NCBI GenBank assembly: GCA_050952085.1
Contig: JBMNKH010000001.1
Span: 248,001 to 312,000 of the forward strand
Direction: 5' to 3'
From: DTU015 sp012837895
Lineage (GTDB): Bacteria; Bacillota; Sulfobacillia; Fermentithermobacillales; Fermentithermobacillaceae
Length of the DNA: 64,000 bases
Part shown: positions 8,956 to 18,107 of the stretch, piece after piece
How the letters are laid out: every line of letters begins with the position of its first letter
How positions within the stretch are numbered: the first letter of the stretch is position 1
Made by a program: the position numbers and the translations under genes
Notes under the pieces: model-generated
Databases searched by the model: none
What the model was told of the DNA's origin: nothing
The model's input: only the letters and a program-made list of their open reading frames with translations

Positions 8956-9513
8956 TTATCTAGTGAACACCGGCAAGTACTGCAGGTAAATGAGGTCACC
9001 CGTATAATCCGAACCCTCCTTCAGAACCGCTGCCCTGCACACCACCCGTGCACCCACTTTTTCCATGAGCGTGTCAACGGCTTCCATGCTTCCCCCTGTG
9101 GACACCACGTCGTCAACTACAGCCACCCGTTTGCCCCTGAGTCTGGCTGCATCCACCCCGTCAAGCACAAGGGTTTGCACCCCTTCTGTGGTTATGGACT
9201 GTGTTTCCACAATCAGAGGATCCTGCATGTACGATTTCACGCTCTTCCTGCACACGATGTATTGCCTGTGCCCTAGTATGGCGGACAAGGCGTGAAGCAG
9301 GGGCACCGCCTTCGCTTCAGGCCCTACCAAGAAGTCGAAATCATACCCGGCCAGCCTGGCCGCCAGGGCCCCGGCGCACACGTTCACCAGCTGCGTATCC
9401 CCCAACATCACGAAAGATGCGATCCATAGGTCCGGCTTCACCTGGATCAACGGAAGCCTCCTTTTCAGCCCGCAAACCTCGAGTTCATAGTAGGTTTGAC
9501 CTGTGTACTTCAT
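8956..9513 (-). CDS. Phosphoribosyltransferase-family protein (adenine PRTase-like)
   Basis: 185 residues. The PRPP-binding loop is VAVVDDVVSTGGSMEAVDTL, with two aspartates before the T-G-G-S turn, and the upstream part has FDFLVGPEAKAVPLLHAL, the dimer/pyrophosphate loop region of APRT-like type I PRTases. The reaction would be base plus PRPP to nucleotide. The N-terminus (YYELEVCGLKRRLPLIQV) is typical of the Apt-related hood-less group whose base is not always adenine, so xanthine or another base cannot be excluded. Start ATG has GGAGGCGG upstream. Single gene, converging with the serine hydrolase. Confidence 0.75.
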   Translation of the reverse strand: MKYTGQTYYELEVCGLKRRLPLIQVKPDLWIASFVMLGDTQLVNVCAGALAARLAGYDFDFLVGPEAKAVPLLHALSAILGHRQYIVCRKSVKSYMQDPLIVETQSITTEGVQTLVLDGVDAARLRGKRVAVVDDVVSTGGSMEAVDTLMEKVGARVVCRAAVLKEGSDYTGDLIYLQYLPVFTR

Positions 9514-9623
9514 ACCGGCCGCCTCCGATTCCTGCCGTGACTAAGGCATAGCTCTCGGGTTCTCGGTTGATGTTGTCCGGCTTTATCCAAGGCGGGTACG
9601 AGTCCCGCCTGTGCTTCCCGGGG

Positions 9624-10721
9624 CTAAGGGTTCCCTGAATAATTATGCCTGGCTTTCTCCAGTTCCTGTATTACCTGCCGCCTCAAGTCCTCCGGCTCGA
9701 TTATCCGGGCGTGGCTGCCGAAACTCATTACCCAGCGCATGATCTCACCCAGACTGCCGGTGGTCACCGTCATCCGCAAATCGCCGTCGGGGAGGATCTC
9801 AAGCTCCTGGCTGTGGTGCCACTGTCTGTTGGCGATATATGGAATCTGGCTGGAATCGAACTCTATCACTACCCGGGTGGGTGTACCCCGCTCGATGAGC
9901 CAGCTGTGGCCCAGGTATTCGCTGATGGAAAAGTCCGCGGGCACCTTGAAATGCTCATCTGTCAACGCGAGGGACTGCATCCTGTCCAAGGCAAAGGTGC
10001 GGACCTCGCGCCTTGTCTGGCAATAAGCGATGCAGTACCAGGCGCCCCCTACCAGCCGCAGATGATACGGCTCGATCCTCCTGCGGGTGTGGGCATCCCG
10101 GTTGGCGCTGTAGTACTCCATCTCCACAACCCTGCGCTGTTCCATGGCTTCAACTAATGTCTGGTAATTTTGGGCTACTTCTACTTCTTCCCCCCGGAGA
10201 GGGTCAACATGGAACGACACTGCCTCTACAGCTCTCTCCAGGCTAACGTCTACTTCCTGCGGTAACAGCATCCTGATCTTGAGCATGGCATTTTCCACAA
10301 ATTCCTCCAAAGGCGTACCTTTGCACTGTGCAAGGAGTTTCTGGCCTAGAAACAGCGCAATCGCTTCTCCTTCCCTTAGTCTTACAGGAGGGAGTGAGAA
10401 AGGCTCTGTGTAGCAATATCCCCTCTTCTTGCGATCGTAATGGATAGGGGCTGCAAACAAATCCCGGAGCCTCTCAATGTCTCGTTCAACTGTCCGCCTG
10501 TGAACCTCAAGGTGCTCAGCCAAATACGAGCAGTTAGGATAATACCCTTGAGATATGAGCCTGTCGATCTCGTACAAGCGCCAGAATCCTGTAATACCTT
10601 TACCGGAAATAGTATCTGTAACTCTTGGCTTGTATTGATTGTGTTGCCGGTAGTGCTTATGCTGCCCGTGGTGAGTTCCTGGGCCTGCTCTTAAGGCTGT
10701 GTTAACCTCGGATTTGCCCAT
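9624..10721 (-). CDS. WYL-domain transcriptional regulator with N-terminal HTH
   Basis: About 365 residues. An N-terminal winged HTH (YEIDRLISQGYYPNCSYLAE, then RRTVERDIERLRDLF) is followed by a WYL domain (PYHLRLVGGAWYCIAYCQTR and VRTFALDRMQSL) and a C-terminal extension ending in the G-S-H-A-R-I-I-E-P motif. This is the YafY/PafC-like one-component regulator layout; WYL domains bind nucleic acid or other ligands and often control DNA-damage, phage-defence or metabolic genes. Starting at MGKSEVN gives a 10-nt spacer from AAAGGAG; the ATG three codons upstream is only 1 nt from it. It diverges from the XRE regulator and is 9 kb from the CRISPR locus, so no link to cas control can be claimed. 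Confidence 0.85.
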   Translation of the reverse strand: MGKSEVNTALRAGPGTHHGQHKHYRQHNQYKPRVTDTISGKGITGFWRLYEIDRLISQGYYPNCSYLAEHLEVHRRTVERDIERLRDLFAAPIHYDRKKRGYCYTEPFSLPPVRLREGEAIALFLGQKLLAQCKGTPLEEFVENAMLKIRMLLPQEVDVSLERAVEAVSFHVDPLRGEEVEVAQNYQTLVEAMEQRRVVEMEYYSANRDAHTRRRIEPYHLRLVGGAWYCIAYCQTRREVRTFALDRMQSLALTDEHFKVPADFSISEYLGHSWLIERGTPTRVVIEFDSSQIPYIANRQWHHSQELEILPDGDLRMTVTTGSLGEIMRWVMSFGSHARIIEPEDLRRQVIQELEKARHNYSGNP

Positions 10722-11193
10722 CTTCTTCATGCTCCTTTATCCGATACTTCACCTGTGAGCACTTCTTCCGAGCAAGTCTCCTGCTTGACGCCAATGTGTT
10801 GATGCTATGTGATGTGTCGTGTCGAGGGACATTGAATGCAGCGACATTTTTCCCATCCTGCTAGTATCCAAACAGCCGGACTTCTTCTACATTTATATAC
10901 TCTGCAAACCAGGTATTTCCTGCTACCATGCCTGACGCCAGTCTATATGGCCGGTACTCCCGGTCTGTCTTTGGACTGATTACACTGCAAGCAGTCATTT
11001 CTGACCATAGAAACCAAAGCAGCGGCAAATCCGTCAGGGTCTTGTGAAAGCATTGCAGAACCTAACAGCATTGCAGAACCTAACCAGGACAACACTATGA
11101 CGACGTCAAACTCAAGTTGCAACCAATAGTTGACACTCAGTTGGTAGACTGACCATGGCTCCAGGTCCAAAATTGCAGTGAGGTGATGAAGCG
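10722..11193. other. Divergent regulatory region between two regulators
   Basis: 472 nt between the WYL and XRE regulator genes. It holds an 18-bp tandem duplication, GCATTGCAGAACCTAAC twice (11050-11066 and 11068-11084), and a TTGACA hexamer at 11130-11135 without a well-placed -10. No protein frame is supported on either strand. Confidence 0.5.
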
Positions 11194-12699
11194 GTGAAAG
11201 AGCAACAAGAACAACGCTCAACCCTTGGAATCCGAATACAGGAACTGAGAAGGGCACGGGGCCTTTCCCAGGAGGATCTGGCGGAGAAACTAGGCGTAAG
11301 CCGCCAAGCAGTCTCAAAATGGGAAACAGGTTTATCAAGTCCAGACACAAATAATCTGATACTCCTTGCGAGGATGTTCGAGATTTCCGTGGATGAACTC
11401 GCCGGGATCGAAACCAGACAAACCCCGCCCGGGAAGGAAGCGACCGGAAGGCGAAATACAGGCATGACCAATGCCTATGGTGCAGCCCGCGTTATAATCA
11501 CCTTTATGGCCATTGCTGTGCTGGCGGTCATAGCGATTGTAGCAGCAAGCATCTGGTTTTTGTCTATCAGGGGCGAAAGCCCAGATGAAGAACTGACTCA
11601 AGGCGAATATGCGCTCAGCTGGGATAGCGGTTCCCGCAGGGTCAGTCTCCACATTGGCCCACAGGAAGGGCAATTCCCATGGAACACAGGGCTTTCAGGC
11701 GACGACACCTTCTTCACGTCAGGGGATATGCCTGGTGCTGAGTTTCACACGGTAAGCTGCGACAACATATCCATCGACTACAGCCGTAACATAGAGACAG
11801 GCAGGGAATTCGTTACGTCCATAAGGACGACATCGCCGGTTTACTCTACATCCCGCGGAATCAGGCCCAGCGATACTGAGATGGAGCTCATAGCCGCCTA
11901 CGGCGACAGCCTCTTGGTGAGGCCTGAACATTACAGTAGTGAGAACGAATTTTGCATGTACAATACTGTCTATGCGTTTTCAGAAGAAACCGACGGGCAC
12001 AACTTCCTGATCTTCTACGTGCTTGACGGACAGATCACCGGCATAGAAGCAAGGGCGGCAGGTGACGGAAGCCCGGCCTTTTACGCCGACAACGTTTATA
12101 CTTTCCGGCTGGTAAACGGAAAACCAGACTACAGCCAACGGCAAGAACCTGATCTGGAAACCGTGTCTAAGGAGCGCAGGGTATACATAGCTCTTCATAC
12201 CCTGCTCAACTACTCCCTTACCGAAAAAGACGCTGCGCCGCACCGGAACACGGTGTTCTCAGGTCTCAGGTTTGTCGATTGGGAGGCCTACGGAAAGCTG
12301 GGAGAACTGGGCAAGGATGCAGAAACCGTTCAGCAGCTCTTCACATGGATTAAGGATCAGGAAACCTATAGCGAAAGCGAGATTATAGGGCTTCAACTAG
12401 CGCTGCTTTCAGATCTGGATGGAACATATGCTGAAATGTACTCATCGGTCCTGTGCAATGCGTTCTTGAAGGAAGCAGCGCTTTTCGTTGAATGTCTCAA
12501 TTGCAATCCTGACAATGTTGAAAACAGTCAGAAGGTAGCCAAGCTGACAGTATACGGCGCAGCATCCGATGGAGTACTGGAAGAAGTTGAGGCTACGCTC
12601 CAGGAGTTGATTGATTGCGATGCGCTTACCGATGGTGCCGTGACTTGGGCGGAACTGATGCTGCGATACTGTGATAACCCATACGGAGAGACAACATGA
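11194..12699 (+). CDS. XRE-family HTH regulator with membrane anchor and extracytoplasmic domain
   Basis: 501 residues. Residues about 10-65 form a Cro/C1-type HTH (RIQELRRARGLSQEDLAEKL, VSRQAVSKWETG). A charged linker follows, then one membrane helix at about 100-122 (VIITFMAIAVLAVIAIVAAS), then some 380 residues outside the membrane. The outer part has no recognised fold: a beta-rich region (about 135-310) then a helical region (about 320-495). The HTH-TM-sensor layout suggests a one-component membrane-bound regulator, in which case it would act on promoters while anchored. GTG start with GAGGTG seven nt upstream. Similar anchored XRE proteins occur in Clostridia but rarely with so long an outer domain. 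Confidence 0.75.
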   Translation: MKEQQEQRSTLGIRIQELRRARGLSQEDLAEKLGVSRQAVSKWETGLSSPDTNNLILLARMFEISVDELAGIETRQTPPGKEATGRRNTGMTNAYGAARVIITFMAIAVLAVIAIVAASIWFLSIRGESPDEELTQGEYALSWDSGSRRVSLHIGPQEGQFPWNTGLSGDDTFFTSGDMPGAEFHTVSCDNISIDYSRNIETGREFVTSIRTTSPVYSTSRGIRPSDTEMELIAAYGDSLLVRPEHYSSENEFCMYNTVYAFSEETDGHNFLIFYVLDGQITGIEARAAGDGSPAFYADNVYTFRLVNGKPDYSQRQEPDLETVSKERRVYIALHTLLNYSLTEKDAAPHRNTVFSGLRFVDWEAYGKLGELGKDAETVQQLFTWIKDQETYSESEIIGLQLALLSDLDGTYAEMYSSVLCNAFLKEAALFVECLNCNPDNVENSQKVAKLTVYGAASDGVLEEVEATLQELIDCDALTDGAVTWAELMLRYCDNPYGETT

Positions 12700-12776
12700 G
12701 GCTTGTGTGATCCTGGGCGGAAAAGCAACCTGATGGCACATCAGCCCTACCGGATGTGGTTTGACCCGAATCCGGT

Positions 12777-12905
12777 TGGTGCGCCACATGCACCATTTTC
12801 ACCGGGTTGCGTGGCGTTACAGCCATGAATGGTGCACCACGTGTGCCATTTTGCACGGATTCCGCGAGTCCACGGCACGAAATGGTGCACCCTGTGCGCC
12901 AAGAA
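12777..12905. repeat. Imperfect 53-bp tandem repeat, about 2.4 copies
   Basis: Units begin TGGTGCGCCACATGCACC (12777), TGGTGCACCACGTGTGCC (12830) and TGGTGCACCCTGTGCGCC (12883), the first two continuing into ATTTT. Period is 53 nt. Each unit head is itself a palindrome-rich TGGTGCACCA/CACGTG block. It lies between the converging XRE regulator and M20 hydrolase genes. Confidence 0.6.
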
Positions 12906-12969
12906 AAGGTCCGACAACCGCTCTCACAGTCACGAGACTTCTACAATAACCTAGTTCCCCGGCGATACC

Positions 12970-14214
12970 TCACCTCTGCTCTGCTCCGGCCAGCTCCAAT
13001 ACCGCTCCGAGCAGAACGTCTGCCCCATTCTTGAGGTCGGCGTAGTCAGTCCACTCCTCCGGGCAGTGGCTCCGACCGCCCTTGCTTGGCACGAAAACAA
13101 GCGCCGCGTCTGTCAGGGTAGCCATTATTTGCGTGTCGTGACCAGCCCTGCTTATCATCCTTTTAGTGCTAATTCCCCGCACCCGGGCTTCCCTTTCCAG
13201 GATGTCCTGCAAATTAGGCGACAGGTGCGCGGGCTTTGCGTCGGAAACCTGGTCCAGGGTGTACGAGACCCCTTCCCGGGCACATGCCTGTTCCACGGCA
13301 GAGTAGAGCCTGGAGTGTAACTCATCCAAAGCGGACTCGATGTGAGACCTCAGGTCTACGGTGAAGCGGACTTCTCCGGGCACAATGTTGGCCGCTCCTG
13401 GGAGCACTTGCATCTGACCTACAGTACCCACCGCCCCGTTTCCCACGTCCAAGGCGATCCTCCTTACCTGCTGCACCACTTCGCTGGCAGCAACGAGCGC
13501 ATCAGCCCGCATGTCCATGGGCGTGGTACCTGCGTGGCCCGGACGCCCGGTTATGGTAACCTGGTAGGTTCTCATCCCGACTATGGCCTCAACCAGGCCT
13601 ACAGATATCCCCTCTGGCTCAAGAATAGGACCTTGCTCTATGTGTAGTTCAAAGAAGGCCTTGAGTTCTTCCGGATGACGACGGGCAGTCCCGAGTTGTG
13701 CGGGATCAAAGCCAAAGTCCCGCATAGCCTGGGCCATGGACACGCCTTCAACGTCCCGGAACTCCAGTTGCCTGTCGCTGAGCAGCCCTGCCATGGCACG
13801 GCTGCCGAACAACCCGGCACCGAAGCGCCCGCCTTCTTCCTCCACCATAGCTATTATTTCAATTGGATACACAGTGGGCACTTCATGTTCTTCCAGCACC
13901 CGGGCTATCTCAATAGCTACCACCACACCCGCTGTGCCGTCGAATGCACCACCACACCTGACTGAATCGAAGTGGGAGCCTATCATTACAACCGGCCCAT
14001 CCACTTTCCCCGACCTTCTCCCAATGACGGTGCCAGCCCCGTCCTCCCTGACGGTTAATCCTGCCTCTGCCATGGCTTTCTTTATATATTCCCTGGCTCC
14101 CCGGTCTTCAGGCGTAAAAGAAAACCTCGTTACTCCTTGTCCTGGCGTAGCGGTAAACCGGGCCAGGTTTTCAATGTCCTGCTGCATCCTGCGAACGTTA
14201 GTCTCCATAATCAT
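12970..14214 (-). CDS. M20-family amidohydrolase (N-carbamoyl-L-amino acid hydrolase / allantoate amidohydrolase-like)
   Basis: 414 residues. Metal-site motifs appear in order: GSHFDSVRCGGAFDGTAGVV (His and bridging Asp), MVEEEGGRFG (Glu pair), FELHIEQGP (His) and, near the C-terminus, RAGHDTQIMA. This spacing is that of the HyuC/AllC subgroup, which hydrolyses N-carbamoyl amino acids or ureido compounds using two zinc or manganese ions. The lid/dimerisation domain (about 210-325) contains TGRPGHAGTTPMDMRADAL. The enzyme would be cytosolic. Specificity cannot be settled from sequence; no hydantoinase or allantoinase gene is adjacent. Start ATG or the ATG two codons later are both possible. 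Confidence 0.85.
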   Translation of the reverse strand: MIMETNVRRMQQDIENLARFTATPGQGVTRFSFTPEDRGAREYIKKAMAEAGLTVREDGAGTVIGRRSGKVDGPVVMIGSHFDSVRCGGAFDGTAGVVVAIEIARVLEEHEVPTVYPIEIIAMVEEEGGRFGAGLFGSRAMAGLLSDRQLEFRDVEGVSMAQAMRDFGFDPAQLGTARRHPEELKAFFELHIEQGPILEPEGISVGLVEAIVGMRTYQVTITGRPGHAGTTPMDMRADALVAASEVVQQVRRIALDVGNGAVGTVGQMQVLPGAANIVPGEVRFTVDLRSHIESALDELHSRLYSAVEQACAREGVSYTLDQVSDAKPAHLSPNLQDILEREARVRGISTKRMISRAGHDTQIMATLTDAALVFVPSKGGRSHCPEEWTDYADLKNGADVLLGAVLELAGAEQR

Positions 14215-14654
14215 CTGCCCCCTATTTCCTCACCTAACGCGGTGAACTGTTTGATAACAGCAAGTTCTAGTTGGTTTCTTTAATCTTGGGGTCTAATCCT
14301 CCTTCCATCAGCTCCCTGAGCTTCAACTAGCCCCCGTGAGCTTCTATCGGCTCTCGTGAGCTCCAGTGAGCTCCCATTAGCCCCCATTAGCTCCCGTTAG
14401 CGCCCGTGATCCGACTCCTTAAGCCACAAGGCGGAAAACTCCATCTATGGGCTGCATTACGGAAACCAGGAACAGTTTGAAACCTTTGTGACCCATGTAC
14501 GTATGAGAGTATTAGTGTGCTAGTGGAAAATCCGGTCAACCGGAAACGCGGCAATTGTAAACACAAATCATTCCTGGTTGGTTGTAGTCCTAGTTGAGAA
14601 TAGCTTTGTACTGTCAGGTACCGGCATCAGTTTTGAAGACAGAGGTGAAGCCAA
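14215..14654. other. Intergenic region with a decamer tandem array
   Basis: 440 nt between the divergent M20 hydrolase and a small membrane protein. It contains the 10-bp period repeat at 14311-14410, with unique sequence on either side. Nothing coding is supported. Confidence 0.5.
14311..14410. repeat. Ten-copy 10-bp tandem repeat
   Basis: Ten successive decamers in strict 10-nt register, consensus CTCCCGTGAG, with units such as CTCCAGTGAG, CTCCCATTAG, CCCCCATTAG and CTCCCGTTAG. The array starts about 100 nt upstream of the M20 hydrolase start on the opposite strand. Ten bp is about one helical turn, so equivalent bases face the same side of DNA. Confidence 0.7.
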
Positions 14655-14840
14655 GTGAGTTGTCTCCTGTGGGTAATACTTTTCGTGCTAAGCTGGCCTG
14701 TGGCGCTCTTGTTCTTAGTGCTCTATCCCATTATATGGCTCATAGTGCTGCCATTTAAGCTCCTTGGGTTTGCTGTAAGCAGTGTATTTCACATATTGCG
14801 TTGGCTCATCTTGCTACCTTTCAGGCTTCTGGGACTGTGA
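14655..14840 (+). CDS. Small two- to three-helix membrane protein
   Basis: 61 residues, almost entirely hydrophobic, with two internal copies of a short motif: VLPFKLLGF and LLPFRLLGL. The GTG start lies six nt after AGAGGTGA, a good ribosome site, which is the main reason to accept this short frame. The P-F-(K/R)-L-L-G turns suggest re-entrant or interfacial helices. I recognise no named family; comparable tiny membrane proteins are annotated as hypothetical in many bacteria. The stop is followed by the dodecamer repeat region. Confidence 0.5.
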   Translation: MSCLLWVILFVLSWPVALLFLVLYPIIWLIVLPFKLLGFAVSSVFHILRWLILLPFRLLGL

Positions 14841-14980
14841 CGGCAAAGAGCAATACCAGGATAGAGCCGGGACTTCTTTGGAGCCGGAGTGGCCTAGCGT
14901 AAGGCCACTCCTCTTGGCAAATCTCAGGTCAAACCGCATTGCGAACGGCAAGGGAAACCCCCGGAGCGCGCAACAAAACA

Positions 14981-15120
14981 ACCACCTACCGGACAAACCA
15001 CAGGACAAATCACAGGGCAAACTCCCAAGCGTACTGCCACGAAAACTACCAGTCAGACTACTAGGCAAACCACTGGGCAGACTACCAGCAGGCTACCGGG
15101 CAAACAGTCTTCCGAAACCC
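14981..15120. repeat. Degenerate 12-bp tandem repeat
   Basis: About eleven units of roughly 12 nt with consensus CCGGGCAAACTA, for example CCGGACAAACCA, CAGGACAAATCA, CAGGGCAAACTC, CTAGGCAAACCA, CTGGGCAGACTA and CCGGGCAAACAG; one unit is 11 nt. In one frame it encodes a T-G-Q-T-rich string, but upstream stops (nearest at 14895) and the lack of a start make a gene unlikely. The array ends a few bases before the 3' end of the minus-strand flavin reductase gene. Confidence 0.6.
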
Positions 15121-15126
15121 AGCCTG

Positions 15127-17067
15127 CTATAGCGCATACGCAGTCTCAAACGCCTGGTGTATTGCGTCTATAGCTTTCCGTGGTTCCAGGGCGTCTCCGA
15201 TGACGTGTACAGCAACCCCGGTCGCCTTGATATCCTCTACTATTTCGTTTCTGGGTGTTGCCCCAGCAGCCAGCACCACAGTATCTATGCCCTGGATTGC
15301 CTGCCGCCCCTCCTCTCTCACAACCACAACTGAGTTTTCACCTATCTCCTTGACCTCAGCGCTGGTGATGATTTTGATTCTCGGATTGTTCATGAGGCGC
15401 TCAAGCAATACAGTCCGCAGGGAGGGCCCGATGTCAATAGCTATGTCCTTGAGCAGCTCAAACACCACAACTTGGCACCCGTTCTCAGCCAGGAGTTCGG
15501 CTGTCTCGCACCCGACCAGCCCTCCGCCGATAACCGCCACCTTGCCGCTAGGCGTCGCTTTGCCTGAAATAGCGTCCCATGCTTGAACTACGTTAGGCCT
15601 GTCGACACCCGGAATATCCGGAACCAAGGGCTGGGCGCCTGTGGCAACAATGACTGTATCGGGGTTAAGCTGCTTAACAGTACCGGCGTCAGCGCGGGTG
15701 TTAAGGTGAACATTGACTTTGAGCCTGTCAATTTCATGCTTCAGATACCGGACTACTTCCGCAAATTCGCCTTTATGAGGGGTTGCAGATGCCAAAAGGG
15801 CTTGGCCGCCCAGCTCGCTTGTCTCTTCGAAAAGATGGACTGTATGCCCTCTGAGGGCAGCCGTGCGTGCAGCCTCCATGCCTGCAGGCCCACCACCGAT
15901 AATCACAACGTTCTTCTTATGGCCGGCTTCCCCCATGGGGAATTGGAGTTCCCGCCCAGCCCTGGCGTTATAAATACACGATACGCTTCCGGCTTCAGCC
16001 AAGAGCCTGTCAATACAACCCTGGTTGCACGTGATGCAGCCTCTTATCTCGCCTACCCTGCCTTCTTGAACCTTCTTGGGCCATTCAGGGTCACAGATAA
16101 TCCCCCGCCCTATGGCAATGAAATCCGCTTTACCCTCTTTCAGCACGTCCTCGGCCAAGTCAGGCTCATGTATTTTGGCCACGGCAATTAGCGGAACAGA
16201 CGACACGCTCTTGATCCCTTCTGCCAGGTGCAAGAGGGCTCCAGGAGGAGTTCCCATTACCGGAACGTTAGGAGCCGGCGAACCGTAAACCCCTGCTGAT
16301 ACATGGAGCACATTAACCCCTGCATCGATGAAGTGCTTGGCCATTTCCTTTGCTTCTTCCAGCTTAATGCCGCCTTCTACATATTCATCCCCATTCATCC
16401 TGAAGGAAACGGGGAAATCCGGTGCAGTCTTTTCCTTTACCGCCTGTATGACCTCCAATGCAAACCGGAGCCGGTTCTCAAAAGAGCCTCCGTACTCATC
16501 CTGCCTGTGATTGCTGTATGGGGACAGAAACTGGTTTACCAGGTATCCGTGAGTGCCGTGGATTTCAACAAGATCGAACCCGGCCTGAAATGCCCGTCTT
16601 GCAGCCTCACCGAAGGCATTCACCAAACCTTTGATTTCGTCAATAGTAAGTTCCCTGGGAGTTTCCTGGTTAACGGGACACGGGAGAGGTGACGGCGCTA
16701 CAGGCTGGGATCCTGTAATCACAGTCGCGGTTTGCCGTCCCGCGTGATGTATTTGGATTGCCGCGACTGCGCCGGCATTCTTGATTGCAGACGCGAGTTT
16801 AGAAAGGCCCGGAATGAACTTGTCGTCCCACAAACCGATTTGTCTGGGAATTGCCCTGCCGCCTGGGTCTACACCTCCGATTTCAACGATGATCATCCCA
16901 GCACCGCCCTGGGCTCGTTCTTCGTAATACCGGATTTGGGTATCGGTTACCTCACCGTCTTCCCGGGCGAGGTTGGTGCCCATAGGAGGCATAACCAGCC
17001 TGTTCCTGGTGGTCAATTTCCCAATCTTGCCTTCCTGGAAAAGGCGCGGATATTGCGTTTGCTGCAT
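15127..17067 (-). CDS. Old-yellow-enzyme-type NADH:flavin oxidoreductase with FAD/NAD domain (2,4-dienoyl-CoA reductase-like)
   Basis: About 646 residues. The N-terminal 350 form an FMN TIM barrel (QIHHAGRQ, GTHGYLVNQFLSPYSNHRQD). A 4Fe-4S cysteine cluster follows (GCITCNQGCIDRLL and SCIYNARAG), then FAD- and NAD-binding Rossmann domains (NVVIIGGGPAGMEAARTAA and KVAVIGGGLVGCETAELL). This is the FadH/trimethylamine dehydrogenase/BaiC architecture, which reduces activated C=C bonds using NAD(P)H through Fe-S and flavins. ATG MQQTQYPRL is 6 nt from AAGGAGG; the in-frame GTG two codons upstream abuts it. Substrate unknown: unsaturated acyl-CoA, enoate or steroid are possible. Confidence 0.88.
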   Translation of the reverse strand: MQQTQYPRLFQEGKIGKLTTRNRLVMPPMGTNLAREDGEVTDTQIRYYEERAQGGAGMIIVEIGGVDPGGRAIPRQIGLWDDKFIPGLSKLASAIKNAGAVAAIQIHHAGRQTATVITGSQPVAPSPLPCPVNQETPRELTIDEIKGLVNAFGEAARRAFQAGFDLVEIHGTHGYLVNQFLSPYSNHRQDEYGGSFENRLRFALEVIQAVKEKTAPDFPVSFRMNGDEYVEGGIKLEEAKEMAKHFIDAGVNVLHVSAGVYGSPAPNVPVMGTPPGALLHLAEGIKSVSSVPLIAVAKIHEPDLAEDVLKEGKADFIAIGRGIICDPEWPKKVQEGRVGEIRGCITCNQGCIDRLLAEAGSVSCIYNARAGRELQFPMGEAGHKKNVVIIGGGPAGMEAARTAALRGHTVHLFEETSELGGQALLASATPHKGEFAEVVRYLKHEIDRLKVNVHLNTRADAGTVKQLNPDTVIVATGAQPLVPDIPGVDRPNVVQAWDAISGKATPSGKVAVIGGGLVGCETAELLAENGCQVVVFELLKDIAIDIGPSLRTVLLERLMNNPRIKIITSAEVKEIGENSVVVVREEGRQAIQGIDTVVLAAGATPRNEIVEDIKATGVAVHVIGDALEPRKAIDAIHQAFETAYAL

Positions 17068-17325
17068 GTTCACCCTCCTTGATACAAGTATCTGGTGGTA
17101 GTTTGCCCCACAGGCGTAAGAAGTGTGCAGGCTGACAATGGATCGGCAGCTGTCGTAAGGCTCATGGCAGGGGCGTGACGAGCTAAGACGAAAAGCCAGA
17201 GGGCGCAGGACGGTGGAAGACGCGAACAGTACTCAACATGAACAGGCAACAAACGGAAGGAACATGCGGCACGGGGCAGAAGTCTATCTAAGTATGTGTA
17301 GACCAAGTATGAGTAGGCTGAGTAT

Positions 17326-18061
17326 GAGTAAACAACGAAAGAGAATCCGTACAAGATATCCCAGACCCATCAGCAAGTGGCCTGTTGTATTGGGCGCCCT
17401 AGTAATCATTGCTTGCTTTGTGGTAGCAGTCTCATACGGATATAGGCGGGGACTTGTGTTATCGCTGCGCCCGAGGCTTGAAGTGGAACAGGTACTGTCA
17501 GGCGTCGACCGGAATGCCAACGGAACAGACGATTCGCTGGACATAGTCAACGGTGCGCGGGCACAGGTCGAAGCGCGCCCCGTCTACAAGAGCGCCTACT
17601 ATGAAGGCGGGTACCCTCCGGAAAGCGAAGGTGTATGTACCGACCTGGTTTGGCGTGCCCTGATGGCTGCGGGTTACGACCTAAAATCCGAGATAGACAA
17701 AGACATTGCACTTAATGTTGACCTCTATCCGCGGGTTCAAGGCCGTCCCGACCCAAACATAGACTTCCGGCGCGTTCCCAATATCTCAGTTTTCCTGAAA
17801 CGTACTGCCATCTCGCTCACCACTGAAGTAATTCCGTGGGACGCTGAAAACCTCAAGCAATGGCAGCCTGGGGATATCGTGATATTCGGCCGGCGCGATG
17901 ATCATATTGGTATAGTCTCAGATAAAAGAATGAAGAACGGAGTTCCTCTGGTCATACATCACGGGTCAGGATATCCTTGCGAGGATAATGCGCTGGGATA
18001 TTGGAGGAGAGACATTACAGGGCACTACAGGATCAGGTTGAAGTCGGTGACGGATGACTGA
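17326..18061 (+). CDS. DUF1287 secreted/membrane-anchored protein
   Basis: The C-terminal 200 residues match DUF1287: a GARAQVEARPVYKSAYYEGG region, VCTDLVWRALMAAGYDL with a conserved cysteine, PDPNIDFRRVPNISVFLKR, WQPGDIVIFG and HIGIVSDKR. DUF1287 resembles the NlpC/P60-like cysteine amidohydrolase fold (Cys plus later His), so cell-wall action is a reasonable inference. One N-terminal hydrophobic helix (VVLGALVIIACFVVAVSYG) preceded by K/R residues acts as signal anchor. I chose the ATG of MSKQRKRIR, just before this basic stretch; upstream in-frame starts at 17213 (GTG) and 17263 (ATG) exist, but that stretch is low-complexity with repeated AGTATGAGTA. It ends 47 nt before the CRISPR array. 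Confidence 0.78.
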
Positions 18062-18107
18062 TTTCTGTTAGCTATTCGGTCTGAGCGAGTAGACTAACGA
18101 GAGCCGA

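Noticed and set aside
8956..11350. WYL regulator as a controller of the CRISPR locus
   Set aside because: WYL proteins sometimes regulate defence genes, but this one is 8-9 kb away with unrelated genes in between; no sequence evidence links them.
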